This document shows positions 42,061 to 49,677 of a stretch of DNA of 64,000 nt, piece by piece. Below the pieces are notes generated by a model. The model made no database searches. It was not told where the DNA came from and saw only the letters and a program-made list of their open reading frames with translations. The position numbers and the translations under genes are program-made. The DNA is from Thiosocius sp963808165 (lineage in GTDB: Bacteria; Pseudomonadota; Gammaproteobacteria; Chromatiales; Chromatiaceae): NCBI GenBank assembly GCA_963808165.1, contig CAWEET010000023.1, positions 124,001-188,000 on the forward strand, in the 5' to 3' direction. How positions within the stretch are numbered: the first letter of the stretch is position 1; every line of letters starts with the position of its first letter.

Positions 42061-43001
42061 TGGACATCAAAAGCCTGTTCGATGCCGAACCCAAATCGCC
42101 GCTCTATGTCGCGATCAACCGCGTGCTGGTGCGCAACGACCCGGAGCTGATGCGCATGATGAAGGAGGCCAGCAGCAAGATGTGCCTTGCGACCGCATTG
42201 ACTCCCGGTTTTCGCGGATTCGACCTGATGCGTCAGCGCGGCACCTGCCCGATGGGGATGCGTTGGGCGGCCAGTTCGGACATGTCGACGGAACTCTCGC
42301 ATATCTGGATCGACCAGTTCACCTACTGGGATTCGCTGGAGGCGCACGAGGTCTTTCACGAGACATTCGAGGACGTGGTCGTGGAATCCTGTGCCAAGTG
42401 TGGTGGTGTGTTGCTGGACGGGCCGGAGGAGCCGCTGTTCCGGATCGTCAAGAGCGAACTGCCGAAGCTGATATCCAAGAACCAGATGATGAAGCTCGGT
42501 TTCGAGAACAATGGAGAAACCCGCGGCTATGCCATGGACACGGGCGAGACGGTAACGGTCCTGGCGACACATCATGTCAGACCGGGCAAGGAGGCCGAGT
42601 TCGAGGAGGGCGAGATCCAGACCATGGAGATGCTCCGGGAGACCGCCGGCGTGATCGGCTATCAGATACTGAAACGTGTCGGCCTGTCGACCCTCGGCAG
42701 CGGTCATGCCACGGTCGAGTCGCTGATGGAGGACATGAAGGACAGCTCGGGCAACAAGCTGAAACGCACTGCCGAGGTATGGGAGGGCTATACGGTTCCG
42801 GCCGAGTACCTCACGATGGTGGAGTTCGAAGACCTGCGCTCAGCCCAGGGCGGTATGCCGCATGTCAACGTCAAGCCCGAGATCCTTTTTGTGCACGGAC
42901 CCAAGGTGCTGAACAACTGTCTGACCATGCCGACCGTTCGCATCTCCGATAGCATGTTCCGCGAACACACCTATCGCGAGGTGCTGCAGGGTATCAAGTA
43001 G
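42061..43001 (+). CDS. sor: sulfur oxygenase/reductase homologue
   Basis: 313 residues, close in length to archaeal SOR (about 308-310). SOR disproportionates elemental sulfur with O2 to sulfite, thiosulfate and sulfide in the cytoplasm, without cofactors, as a large hollow shell. All active-site residues of Acidianus SOR are present at the same spacing: mononuclear-iron ligands His96 and His100 (AHEVFHE) and Glu124 (GPEEPLF), catalytic Cys42 (KMCLATA) matching Cys31, and the pair Cys111/Cys114 (ESCAKCGG) matching Cys101/Cys104. Other shared stretches: LYVAINRV, TPGFRGF, DQFTYWDSLE. Divergent from qor. Identification rests on remembered sequences; activity is untested. Confidence 0.88.
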
Positions 43002-43284
43002 GCTGTCCGCGATGGGCCTGGACCGAGCTGGCGCATCCACAGTGTGCGCAACGGCGTCGAACGGCGTCGCCGCGTGTTCGAGTCGCCGGCAGCTGCCGCC
43101 GGGACGCGGCAGCCGGGGCTCCACGGAGGGATGCACGGCGTGGCGCGGGTCGAATGCCGGCGGCGCATGCGGTCGATCGAGCGCCGCTTCCGTCACCAGG
43201 GCACCGGGCGATATCGACCGCTGGGGCGACCGACCCGGCTTCGTCGTGGCCCATGACTGAGGTCATTGCTCAAGGGCGCGGCCG

Positions 43285-44034
43285 GTGAGCGAATTCAAGA
43301 CGAGATCTGTCGAAATCGCCGACCTCAGCTGGCAGGAGGCCGAGCGCCATCTGACGCCCGATGCGGTGGTGATGATGCCGCTGGGCGCCGCGGCCAAGGA
43401 ACACGGGCCGCACCTTAAGCTGGACAACGATTATCGACTCGCGGCATCCCTCAAATCCCTCGTCGTGAAGCGGACTTCCGTCGTGGTCGCGCCGACTATC
43501 GGGTACCACTACTATCCTGCATTCACCGCCTACCCGGGCTCGACCCATCTGCAGTTTGCGACCGCACGCGATCTGGTCGTGGATATCGCGCACAGCCTGG
43601 CCGCGCACGGCCCCAGGCGTTTCTATGTGCTCAATACGGGGCTCTCAACGGCCGGCCCGCTAGAGGCTGCCGCGGAGATGCTGAAGAAGTCTGGGATAAA
43701 GATGGATTACACCGACATGCTCAGCGTGGCCGCCGACGTCGAAGAGGAGGTCGCGGAACAGCGCAGGGGAAGTCATGCCGACGAGATCGAAACGTCGATG
43801 ATGCTCTACCTGGCGCCCGCCCGGGTGGATATGCAAAAGGCGCTGAGAGACGACCACAAGAGACGCGGCAGCGGCGGTTTCCATCGGACCGCGGGACAAG
43901 CCGGCATCTACTCGCCGTCCGGCGTGTGGGGCGATGCAACCCTTGCGTCTGCGGAGAAAGGCGAGCTGATCGTCGAGGCCGTTGTCAGCGGCATCGTGCG
44001 CGACATCGAGAACCTGCGACACCAGCCGGTCTGA
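43285..44034 (+). CDS. creatininase-family amidohydrolase, degenerate second metal site
   Basis: 249 residues from GTG. The creatininase fold start is clear: VVMMPLGAAAKEHGPHLKLDND supplies Glu, His and Asp metal ligands, and GSHADEIETSMMLYLAP a later acidic segment. The usual NGHGGN motif is replaced by YVLNTGLSTAGPL, so the His ligand of the second metal is absent. Relatives hydrolyse small cyclic amides or act in cofactor (mycofactocin) maturation. Function here unknown. It lies 283 bp after sor; those bases hold no recognisable gene. Confidence 0.75.
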   Translation: MSEFKTRSVEIADLSWQEAERHLTPDAVVMMPLGAAAKEHGPHLKLDNDYRLAASLKSLVVKRTSVVVAPTIGYHYYPAFTAYPGSTHLQFATARDLVVDIAHSLAAHGPRRFYVLNTGLSTAGPLEAAAEMLKKSGIKMDYTDMLSVAADVEEEVAEQRRGSHADEIETSMMLYLAPARVDMQKALRDDHKRRGSGGFHRTAGQAGIYSPSGVWGDATLASAEKGELIVEAVVSGIVRDIENLRHQPV

Positions 44035-44098
44035 GCAATGCATTGGCGCGCAGCGCACACCAGGATCAACGGCCGCCGCAGTGCAAACAGCGCGCGGC

Positions 44099-44506
44099 TC
44101 AACTCCCCAGCACGGTAACCACTACCCGGCGATCACTGCGCGGGCCGTCCCATTCACAAAAGAAGATGTTCTGCCATCGTGACAGGCCGAGCCGTCCCTC
44201 GATCAGCGGTATCGACTCCGACGGGCCCACCAGACCGGCCTTCAGGTGCGCATCGCCATTGCCGTCTTGCGCGTCATGCCGCCAGACGCCCTGCGGGATC
44301 AACTTGCGCAGCAGCTCGACCACATCGGTCTGCACACTTTCGTCCCAGTTCTCCTGGATCATCACCGCAGCGGTGGCGCCCTGGGCATAGATGTTGACGA
44401 GTCCGTCACGAATGCCGCTGCGGCGCACCAGGTCTTCGACCTGGTCGGTGATATCGACCAGGACCTCACGCGAACGGGTCGCGAGATGAATGGTTTCTTG
44501 CATCAT
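44099..44506 (-). CDS. yjbQ: YjbQ-family protein
   Basis: 135 residues (E. coli YjbQ is 138). Start at 44506 (two adjacent Met) behind AGGAGG. Signatures: VNIYAQGATAAVMIQENWD, GVWRHDAQDGNGDAHLKAGL and LSRWQNIFFCEWDGPR. The family (UPF0047) has weak thiamine-phosphate-synthase-like activity in some members. Single gene. Confidence 0.9.
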   Translation of the reverse strand: MMQETIHLATRSREVLVDITDQVEDLVRRSGIRDGLVNIYAQGATAAVMIQENWDESVQTDVVELLRKLIPQGVWRHDAQDGNGDAHLKAGLVGPSESIPLIEGRLGLSRWQNIFFCEWDGPRSDRRVVVTVLGS

Positions 44507-44724
44507 CCGGCGCTCCTCCTGTCGTGCCTCGCAGCTCGGTTCAATGATCCCATGAGCGCCCCAGACCGGCGACCCCGGGACGCAGCGCAGAAAGCAACGA
44601 TCACCGACGAAATCGATCGAAACTATCACCTTTTGATGGCACCCCATCGGCGCTCATAACGCATGCCATGCACCGATTCGATGAAGATGGCGATGGCCGG
44701 TGGCACGCCCCGCAGCAATGGGTG

Positions 44725-45288
44725 TTACAACAAGCCCTCGATCAGCGCCTCGACGTCCGGGTGATCGAATTCACGTCCGCCGATCGCCACGAACCGGACA
44801 TTACCCTCTCTGTCGAGCAGGTAGGTCGTCGGCAGCCCCTTGACACCATAGGTTTCGGCGACCCGACTCTCCCGGTCGAAAAGGATCGGAAAGGTCGGCT
44901 CCAGGCTCAGGCGTCCGGTAAACTCGAACACCAAATCCTCATCTTCCCACTGGTTGACCGCAACCACTGCCAGCCCGCGATCCCGGTACTTCGCATACAG
45001 GCGTTGCATCGAGGGCATTTCGCGCCGGCAAGGAGGGCACCAGGTGGCCCAGAAATTCAGCATTACCACCTGGCCTCGGTAATCACTCAACGAATGGCTT
45101 TCGCCATCCATGTCCGGCAATGTGAAATCCGCCGATGCCACCGGCGGTTCCACCGGGTTCATCTTATGGCCGAGCGGCGGCTGGTCGGCCGCGACCGACT
45201 GACCAGCGCAGATCAGCAGCGTCAGCGCCAGCAGGCTAATCGACAGCCGGCGGTGGGGCACATTCGAGTCCCGACAAAATCTTCTCAT
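44725..45288 (-). CDS. periplasmic TlpA/ResA-like thioredoxin
   Basis: 187 residues. Signal sequence (SISLLALTLLICAGQSVAA), then AhpC/TSA-type thioredoxin domain: FTLPDMDGESHSLSDYRG, redox motif MLNFWATWCPPCRREM, VNQWEDEDLV, and cis-Pro loop YGVKGLPTTYLLD. Start 45288 follows GAGGGGGA and overlaps the upstream gene by 53 bases; a GTG at 45261 would still overlap. The CPPC motif is typical of cytochrome-c-maturation reductants. The overlap indicates coupling with the upstream periplasmic protein. Confidence 0.85.
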   Translation of the reverse strand: MRRFCRDSNVPHRRLSISLLALTLLICAGQSVAADQPPLGHKMNPVEPPVASADFTLPDMDGESHSLSDYRGQVVMLNFWATWCPPCRREMPSMQRLYAKYRDRGLAVVAVNQWEDEDLVFEFTGRLSLEPTFPILFDRESRVAETYGVKGLPTTYLLDREGNVRFVAIGGREFDHPDVEALIEGLL

Positions 45289-45799
45289 AAGGTTCCCCCT
45301 CGATTGACCAAACGACCTTGAGGTCAAGCCGGCTGGCATGCGGCTCCGCCATGGTCGTGAAACCCTGGATCCAGTCGCCGACGGCGAAGGTCGGATCATC
45401 GGCGAGAATCGACCAGCTGAATCTCACCCCCATCGCGTGCCACTCCTCGAGCCACTCGCTTTTTGTCTTGATCGGTTTTTCCATGCCCGCGTCGGTCGTG
45501 TAGCGCCAGTCGGCGACTCGGTACGACAGCGGCCGCTCGGAGATGTTGCGGATGATGGTGCCGAACACGCAGCGGGTCGCGACCGCCTCGATGACCGTAT
45601 CCGGCAGACCGCGCCTGGCATAACTGGCCCGGATAAAATCCGGAGGCACCTGGATCAATTCGATACCGAGCCCGTTACCTTCCCATTTCCAGCTCTTCAG
45701 GCCGGTCTCGGCATCGACACTGGTGGCGACCTCGTCGCCCGCGCGGGCTGCACCGGTCACAAGCAATGCGGCGGCTATCGTGGTGGACGCTATCTTCAT
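45236..45799 (-). CDS. exported hypothetical protein
   Basis: 187 residues, start at 45799 behind GGAGG; signal peptide MKIASTTIAAALLVTGAARA. The mature protein contains TGLKSWKWEGNGLGIELIQVPP, CVFGTIIRNISERPLSYRVADW and SGLECAPPP, with two Cys that may form a disulfide. No family recognised. The TlpA-like gene starts inside its 3' end, so a shared redox function is plausible. Confidence 0.65.
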   Translation of the reverse strand: MKIASTTIAAALLVTGAARAGDEVATSVDAETGLKSWKWEGNGLGIELIQVPPDFIRASYARRGLPDTVIEAVATRCVFGTIIRNISERPLSYRVADWRYTTDAGMEKPIKTKSEWLEEWHAMGVRFSWSILADDPTFAVGDWIQGFTTMAEPHASRLDLKVVWSIEGEPYEKILSGLECAPPPAVD

Positions 45800-46174
45800 A
45801 TGACCTCCGGGCACGGCTGCGTTTCTACGGGCTTTCCGCTGGCACCAAAGAACCGCTCTCCGCGCCGCCAGGTCGGGGCAGAACAACAGCGCCGCCCGGC
45901 GGTTTGTACCTGTTTCGCCGATCGTCGCCGGCAGACGACACACTGCGCAAGCGCGGCACGATACTGGTGCAGGACAGGGACGATAACAGAAACGGTGCGA
46001 TACAACAGATCCCCCAGGCGTCGGAATCGGGTGCGAGTTTGGGCCGATTCACACTCCAGCGGCAGCCGCGTGCCGTCGCCCTGCACATCACACTGATTTG
46101 CTACTGCGGACGCCGATCGCCGCGTCAGAGCGGCGCCTCGACGCCCTCGACACGAAAAACGGGGCACCCCCAGC
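45800..46174. other. 375-bp intergenic stretch
   Basis: Between the stop of the DinG-family gene and the start of the exported protein gene. No coding frame with gene-like features, no terminator and no repeat was recognised; the promoter of the exported-protein/TlpA pair should lie here. Confidence 0.4.
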
Positions 46175-48079
46175 CTAGTCGAAAAACGCCAGTACCTGAT
46201 CGAGATCGCGCGTCCGGGCGAAGGGCGGCATCGCGTCCAGAAAGGTCTGCCCATAGCCTTTCTTCAGCAGCCGCGGGTCGCACAGCACCAGCACTCCGCG
46301 GTCGCTGGCATCGCGAATCAGACGTCCCGCACCCTGCTTGAGCGCGATCGCCGCCTGCGGTACCTGGTGCTGCATGAAGGGGTTGCCGCCGCGCCGCCGG
46401 ATGGCGTCCAGCCGGGCCTGCAGGACCGGGTCGCCGGGCGAGGCGAACGGGAGCTTGTCGATGATGACCACCGACAGGGCATCGCCGCGCACATCGACGC
46501 CCTCCCAGAAACTTGCAGTCCCCAGCAGCACCGCATTGCCATGATCGACGAAGCGTTCCAGCAATTCCGTCTTGGGCGCGCTGCCCTGCACCAGCAACGG
46601 AAAATCGATTCGGTCGGCCAGCAGTTCAGCCGCCTCGCGCAACGCACGGTGACTGGTGAACAACAGGAAGGCACGGCCGGCGCTGGCCTCGAGTATCGGT
46701 GTCGCGAGGGCGATCACTGCAGCGGTAAAGCCCGCGTCGTTCGGCTGCGGCATGCCACGTGGCGCGAACCACAGGGCCTGTTCGGAGAAATTGAACGGAC
46801 TGTCCCATTTGCGCGTGGCTGCCTCGTGCAACCCAAGCTGCTGCTGAAAGTGTTCGAAGCTGTCGCCGACCGCCAGGGTCGCCGAGGTGAATACCCAGCT
46901 CGCCGGGTGGCGTTGCATCTGTGATTGGAATAGCTCCGCGACGTCGAGTGGCGTGCTGTTCAGGCGCAGGCTCTGCTGGTAGGTCTCGAACCAGCGGATA
47001 TCCTCGCTGCCCTCCTCCGGGCTGACCAGAGCGGCGAGCTCACGCCCGAGGTTGTCACAACGCACGAAACACGCATCCAGACCCTTGCCGCGCTCGCGGA
47101 CCGTCTCCAGCATATCCCTGAGCTGCGCCAGCCGTTCCCGGCAGGTATCGAGCGCCTGCGTGATCGCGCCATCGGCATCGACCTCGCTCCAGGATCCGCG
47201 CCTCAGTGATTGACCAAAGGCGAGTCGCAAATCACGCGCGGCCTTGGTCGCGCGGTCGAGCCGGTCGGGCAGCTCCGGCAGGTCACCCGCCTCGCGCTCG
47301 TATTCGACCCGGGTGTCGCGTGCGAGATCCAGGATCTGTCGCGTGCTGACCGTCGTGCCGAAAAAGTTGCTCGCCACCTCCGGCAACTGGTGGGCCTCGT
47401 CGATGATGAAGGCATCCGCGCCAGGCAACAGCTCGCCGAAACCGTCGCCCTTGAGCGCAAAATCAGCACACAGCAGATGATGGTTGACCACGACGATGTC
47501 GGCCTCCTGCGCGCGCCGACGGGCCTCCACGAGGTGGCAGGTACTCCACGCACTGCATTCCTGCCCCAGGCAATTGTCGGTGGTCGAGGTAACCAGCGGC
47601 CAGATCGGCGCGTCCTCGGGCACATCGGTCAGCTCGGCAATATCGCCACGCTCGGTGAGGCTGGACCAATCGCGCACCTTGAGCAGCCAGCGAAGATTGT
47701 CGCGGCCATGCCCTCGGGCATCCTGCAGCGCGCCGTCGAGACGATGCGCACAGAGGTAGTTGGCACGTCCTTTCAGCAGGGCCACGCTGGCCGGGCTTGC
47801 CATTGCCTCGCGCAGCCGGGGCAGGTCGCGCAGGAACAGCTGGTCCTGCAGGTTGCGGGTACCGGTGGAGATGATGATTTTCTGCCGCGACAACAGCGCC
47901 GGCACGAGATACGCGAAGGTCTTGCCGGTGCCGGTGCCGGCCTCGGCGACGAGGCTACCGCCGCGCTCGAGCAGTTCTGCGACATCCTCGGCCATGCTCA
48001 ACTGTTGCGCGCGGAAGGCGAAGCCGTCGACGCTGCGCGCCAGCAGGCCCTGCGGGCCGAGAATGTCAGCGACCTCCAT
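46175..48079 (-). CDS. DinG-family (YoaA-like) iron-sulfur DNA helicase
   Basis: 634 residues from ATG 48079; an in-frame ATG at 48103 would overlap the upstream gene more. XPD/DinG-family 5'-3' helicase: Walker A LVAEAGTGTGKTFAYLVPAL, four FeS-cluster Cys (LCAHRLDG, CLGQECSAWSTCHL), DEAH box AFIIDEAHQLPEVAS, motif V/VI region FWEGVDVRGDALS and GAGRLIRDASDRG. Length and lack of an exonuclease domain fit YoaA (about 636) better than DinG. The start overlaps the stop of the preceding gene by one base (TGATG), so they are coupled. Confidence 0.9.
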   Translation of the reverse strand: MEVADILGPQGLLARSVDGFAFRAQQLSMAEDVAELLERGGSLVAEAGTGTGKTFAYLVPALLSRQKIIISTGTRNLQDQLFLRDLPRLREAMASPASVALLKGRANYLCAHRLDGALQDARGHGRDNLRWLLKVRDWSSLTERGDIAELTDVPEDAPIWPLVTSTTDNCLGQECSAWSTCHLVEARRRAQEADIVVVNHHLLCADFALKGDGFGELLPGADAFIIDEAHQLPEVASNFFGTTVSTRQILDLARDTRVEYEREAGDLPELPDRLDRATKAARDLRLAFGQSLRRGSWSEVDADGAITQALDTCRERLAQLRDMLETVRERGKGLDACFVRCDNLGRELAALVSPEEGSEDIRWFETYQQSLRLNSTPLDVAELFQSQMQRHPASWVFTSATLAVGDSFEHFQQQLGLHEAATRKWDSPFNFSEQALWFAPRGMPQPNDAGFTAAVIALATPILEASAGRAFLLFTSHRALREAAELLADRIDFPLLVQGSAPKTELLERFVDHGNAVLLGTASFWEGVDVRGDALSVVIIDKLPFASPGDPVLQARLDAIRRRGGNPFMQHQVPQAAIALKQGAGRLIRDASDRGVLVLCDPRLLKKGYGQTFLDAMPPFARTRDLDQVLAFFD

Positions 48080-48588
48080 CAGCTGCCGGTCTGGTTGTCC
48101 CACACCCCGCGGCTGCGACCGTTGACGCGGTCCCAGACCAGTTCCCCGACGATCTTGAAGCGCGCGACCGACATCGCACCACGTTTTGCCCGGCTACTGC
48201 CGGCGGCGCCGGCGAATTCCGCCAGATCCTCGCGCATGGCCTCGTAGATCTCGTAGGGCTCGTAGTCCTCGTCCATCAACACCAGCACGACCGCATCCCA
48301 CTCCTGGTTCATTTTGAGCTGGCCGATGCGCTCACCGCCCTTGTTCTCGTCGAATATCGTGCGGCTCTTGATCTGTACCCGGTGGCCGGTCTCCGGGTCC
48401 ACCGCGTCCCATCCGGCCCCCGGCTCGGCACTGCTCTCGAGTCCGAGCAGTCGAACCGCGTCGTGCCCGGCGATCTCATTGCTGATGCCCGGCAACGGCT
48501 TGCCCATCGTGCGTCGGTAGTCGGCGGCAAGCTGGCGGGCTTGCGCGATCAATTTGTCGGCAGCATACGGGTTGCTCACTGCGGTCAT
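48079..48588 (-). CDS. PD-(D/E)xK nuclease-like protein (DUF6998-like)
   Basis: 169 residues. The segment ISNEIAGHDAVRLLGLE (Glu38), GWDAV (Asp61) and RVQIKSR (Gln72-x-Lys74) reproduces the E...D...QxK arrangement of PD-(D/E)xK nuclease folds; DUF6998 proteins share this look. The rest is EWDAVVLVLMDEDYEPYEIYEA and RFKIVGELVWDRVNGRSRG, a beta-rich core. It is translationally coupled to the downstream DinG-family helicase gene. Nuclease activity is inferred from the motif only. Confidence 0.65.
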   Translation of the reverse strand: MTAVSNPYAADKLIAQARQLAADYRRTMGKPLPGISNEIAGHDAVRLLGLESSAEPGAGWDAVDPETGHRVQIKSRTIFDENKGGERIGQLKMNQEWDAVVLVLMDEDYEPYEIYEAMREDLAEFAGAAGSSRAKRGAMSVARFKIVGELVWDRVNGRSRGVWDNQTGS

Positions 48589-48690
48589 CCTCGCGCGGTC
48601 CTCACGCGGATTCTATACCGAAGCAGGAAGATACTTCAGGCGCATCGCACCGCAGTCCCCGGCATCGCGCCATAGACAGCAGACACAGAG

Positions 48691-48978
48691 TTAGTGCTTG
48701 GGCGGCTCCCAGTACCCAAAGGCCTGACCGGACGGCGCCTGAGGCTGGGCCTGCTGGGGCTGGGCAACGTCTTCACAGACATGCCGCGCGAACCCGAACA
48801 GTTCTTCCATGAAGGCATCCCGGTCACTGGCCGCCATATCGCGCTGGCTGCCCAGCATGTACCCCACCACCGCGGCGAGATACTGCATCACCACCCCTGG
48901 GTCGGCCTGCGGCTCCTGGCGTTGTACGGCCTCCTGAATATCCTGGAACAGTTGTGATGAGAGTTGAATATCGGCCAT
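48691..48978 (-). CDS. small conserved hypothetical protein
   Basis: 95 residues, acidic, helical first part (LFQDIQEAVQRQEPQADPG, VMQYLAAVVGYMLGSQ, DAFMEELFGFARHVCEDVA) and a Pro/Gln-rich tail ending GYWEPPKH. A Shine-Dalgarno GGAGGG lies upstream. No family recognised. About 100 bp separate it from the nuclease-like gene downstream. Confidence 0.6.
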   Translation of the reverse strand: MADIQLSSQLFQDIQEAVQRQEPQADPGVVMQYLAAVVGYMLGSQRDMAASDRDAFMEELFGFARHVCEDVAQPQQAQPQAPSGQAFGYWEPPKH

Positions 48979-49065
48979 CCGGCCCTCCTATACATGATTG
49001 CGCACCCGGCCTGGGTGAACCAGGCCGGAGCGGATGAGCACCGTCGGCTGACGGTGGCTGTCGAG

Positions 49066-49659
49066 CTATTCGTAAGACGCCGCGCGGCGTTCGGCCTCGC
49101 GTGCACCATCTGTATCGCCGAGCGCACGTCGCGCCGCGGCGATCAGACGCCAATTGTCGCGATGCAGTGGCCCGTCCTGGGGATTGGCCAGGGCGTTCGA
49201 TTTGGCCGCGAGCTGAACGACCAGGTCCGGGCGACGCTGTGCGTCGCGCACTTCGGCGAGCCTGTGCCACAGGATCGCTTCTTCGGGCGCGATGCGCAGT
49301 GCGCGCTCCAGGCTGACCGTGGCCGCGTCCAGGTCCCCGCTGGCGCGCTGGTCTTCGGCCCGGCGCATCAGCGCGGCGACGGCGCGCTTCGGCTCCGGCC
49401 GCGCGTAGCTCGGCTGGACAGGCGGCCGGTAGGCGGCGATCTGGGTGTCGCTCCCGGTCGCAGACGGGGGTTGCCTGGGAGCCGGACGCAGCGGCTGGGA
49501 CGGGACCTGGTCCCCTTCCACCACCTCGGCGGGGCGATCGCTGCGGCCCGTACCCCCACAGGCAGACAGCACCAGCGCAGCAATGCCAAGCAGCGCGAAC
49601 CGGGCGCTGCGCCGGCCATGGCCCGCGGTCGTGTTGATCATATCAGGCAGCAACTTCAT
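49066..49659 (-). CDS. lipoprotein with TPR-like repeats
   Basis: 197 residues. A long N-terminal leader ends in a lipobox LLGIAALVLSAC; the mature part is Pro-rich, then two TPR-like units (AEDQRASGDLDAATVSLERAL, ILWHRLAEVRDAQRRPDLVVQ, AAARRALGDTDGAREAERRA). A start at 49641 (MINTTAG) is also plausible and gives a more usual leader. It follows the PBP1b gene by 18 bp, and E. coli PBP1b likewise has a dedicated outer-membrane lipoprotein activator; a similar role here is inference. Confidence 0.75.
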   Translation of the reverse strand: MKLLPDMINTTAGHGRRSARFALLGIAALVLSACGGTGRSDRPAEVVEGDQVPSQPLRPAPRQPPSATGSDTQIAAYRPPVQPSYARPEPKRAVAALMRRAEDQRASGDLDAATVSLERALRIAPEEAILWHRLAEVRDAQRRPDLVVQLAAKSNALANPQDGPLHRDNWRLIAAARRALGDTDGAREAERRAASYE

Positions 49660-49677
49660 CGGCCCCCTATCATCCAA

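Noticed and set aside
40802..42952. A 716-codon plus-strand frame opposite tsaB and qor and running into sor in another frame
   Set aside because: Shadow frame: the overlapping genes on the other strand or frame have clear family motifs, this one has none.
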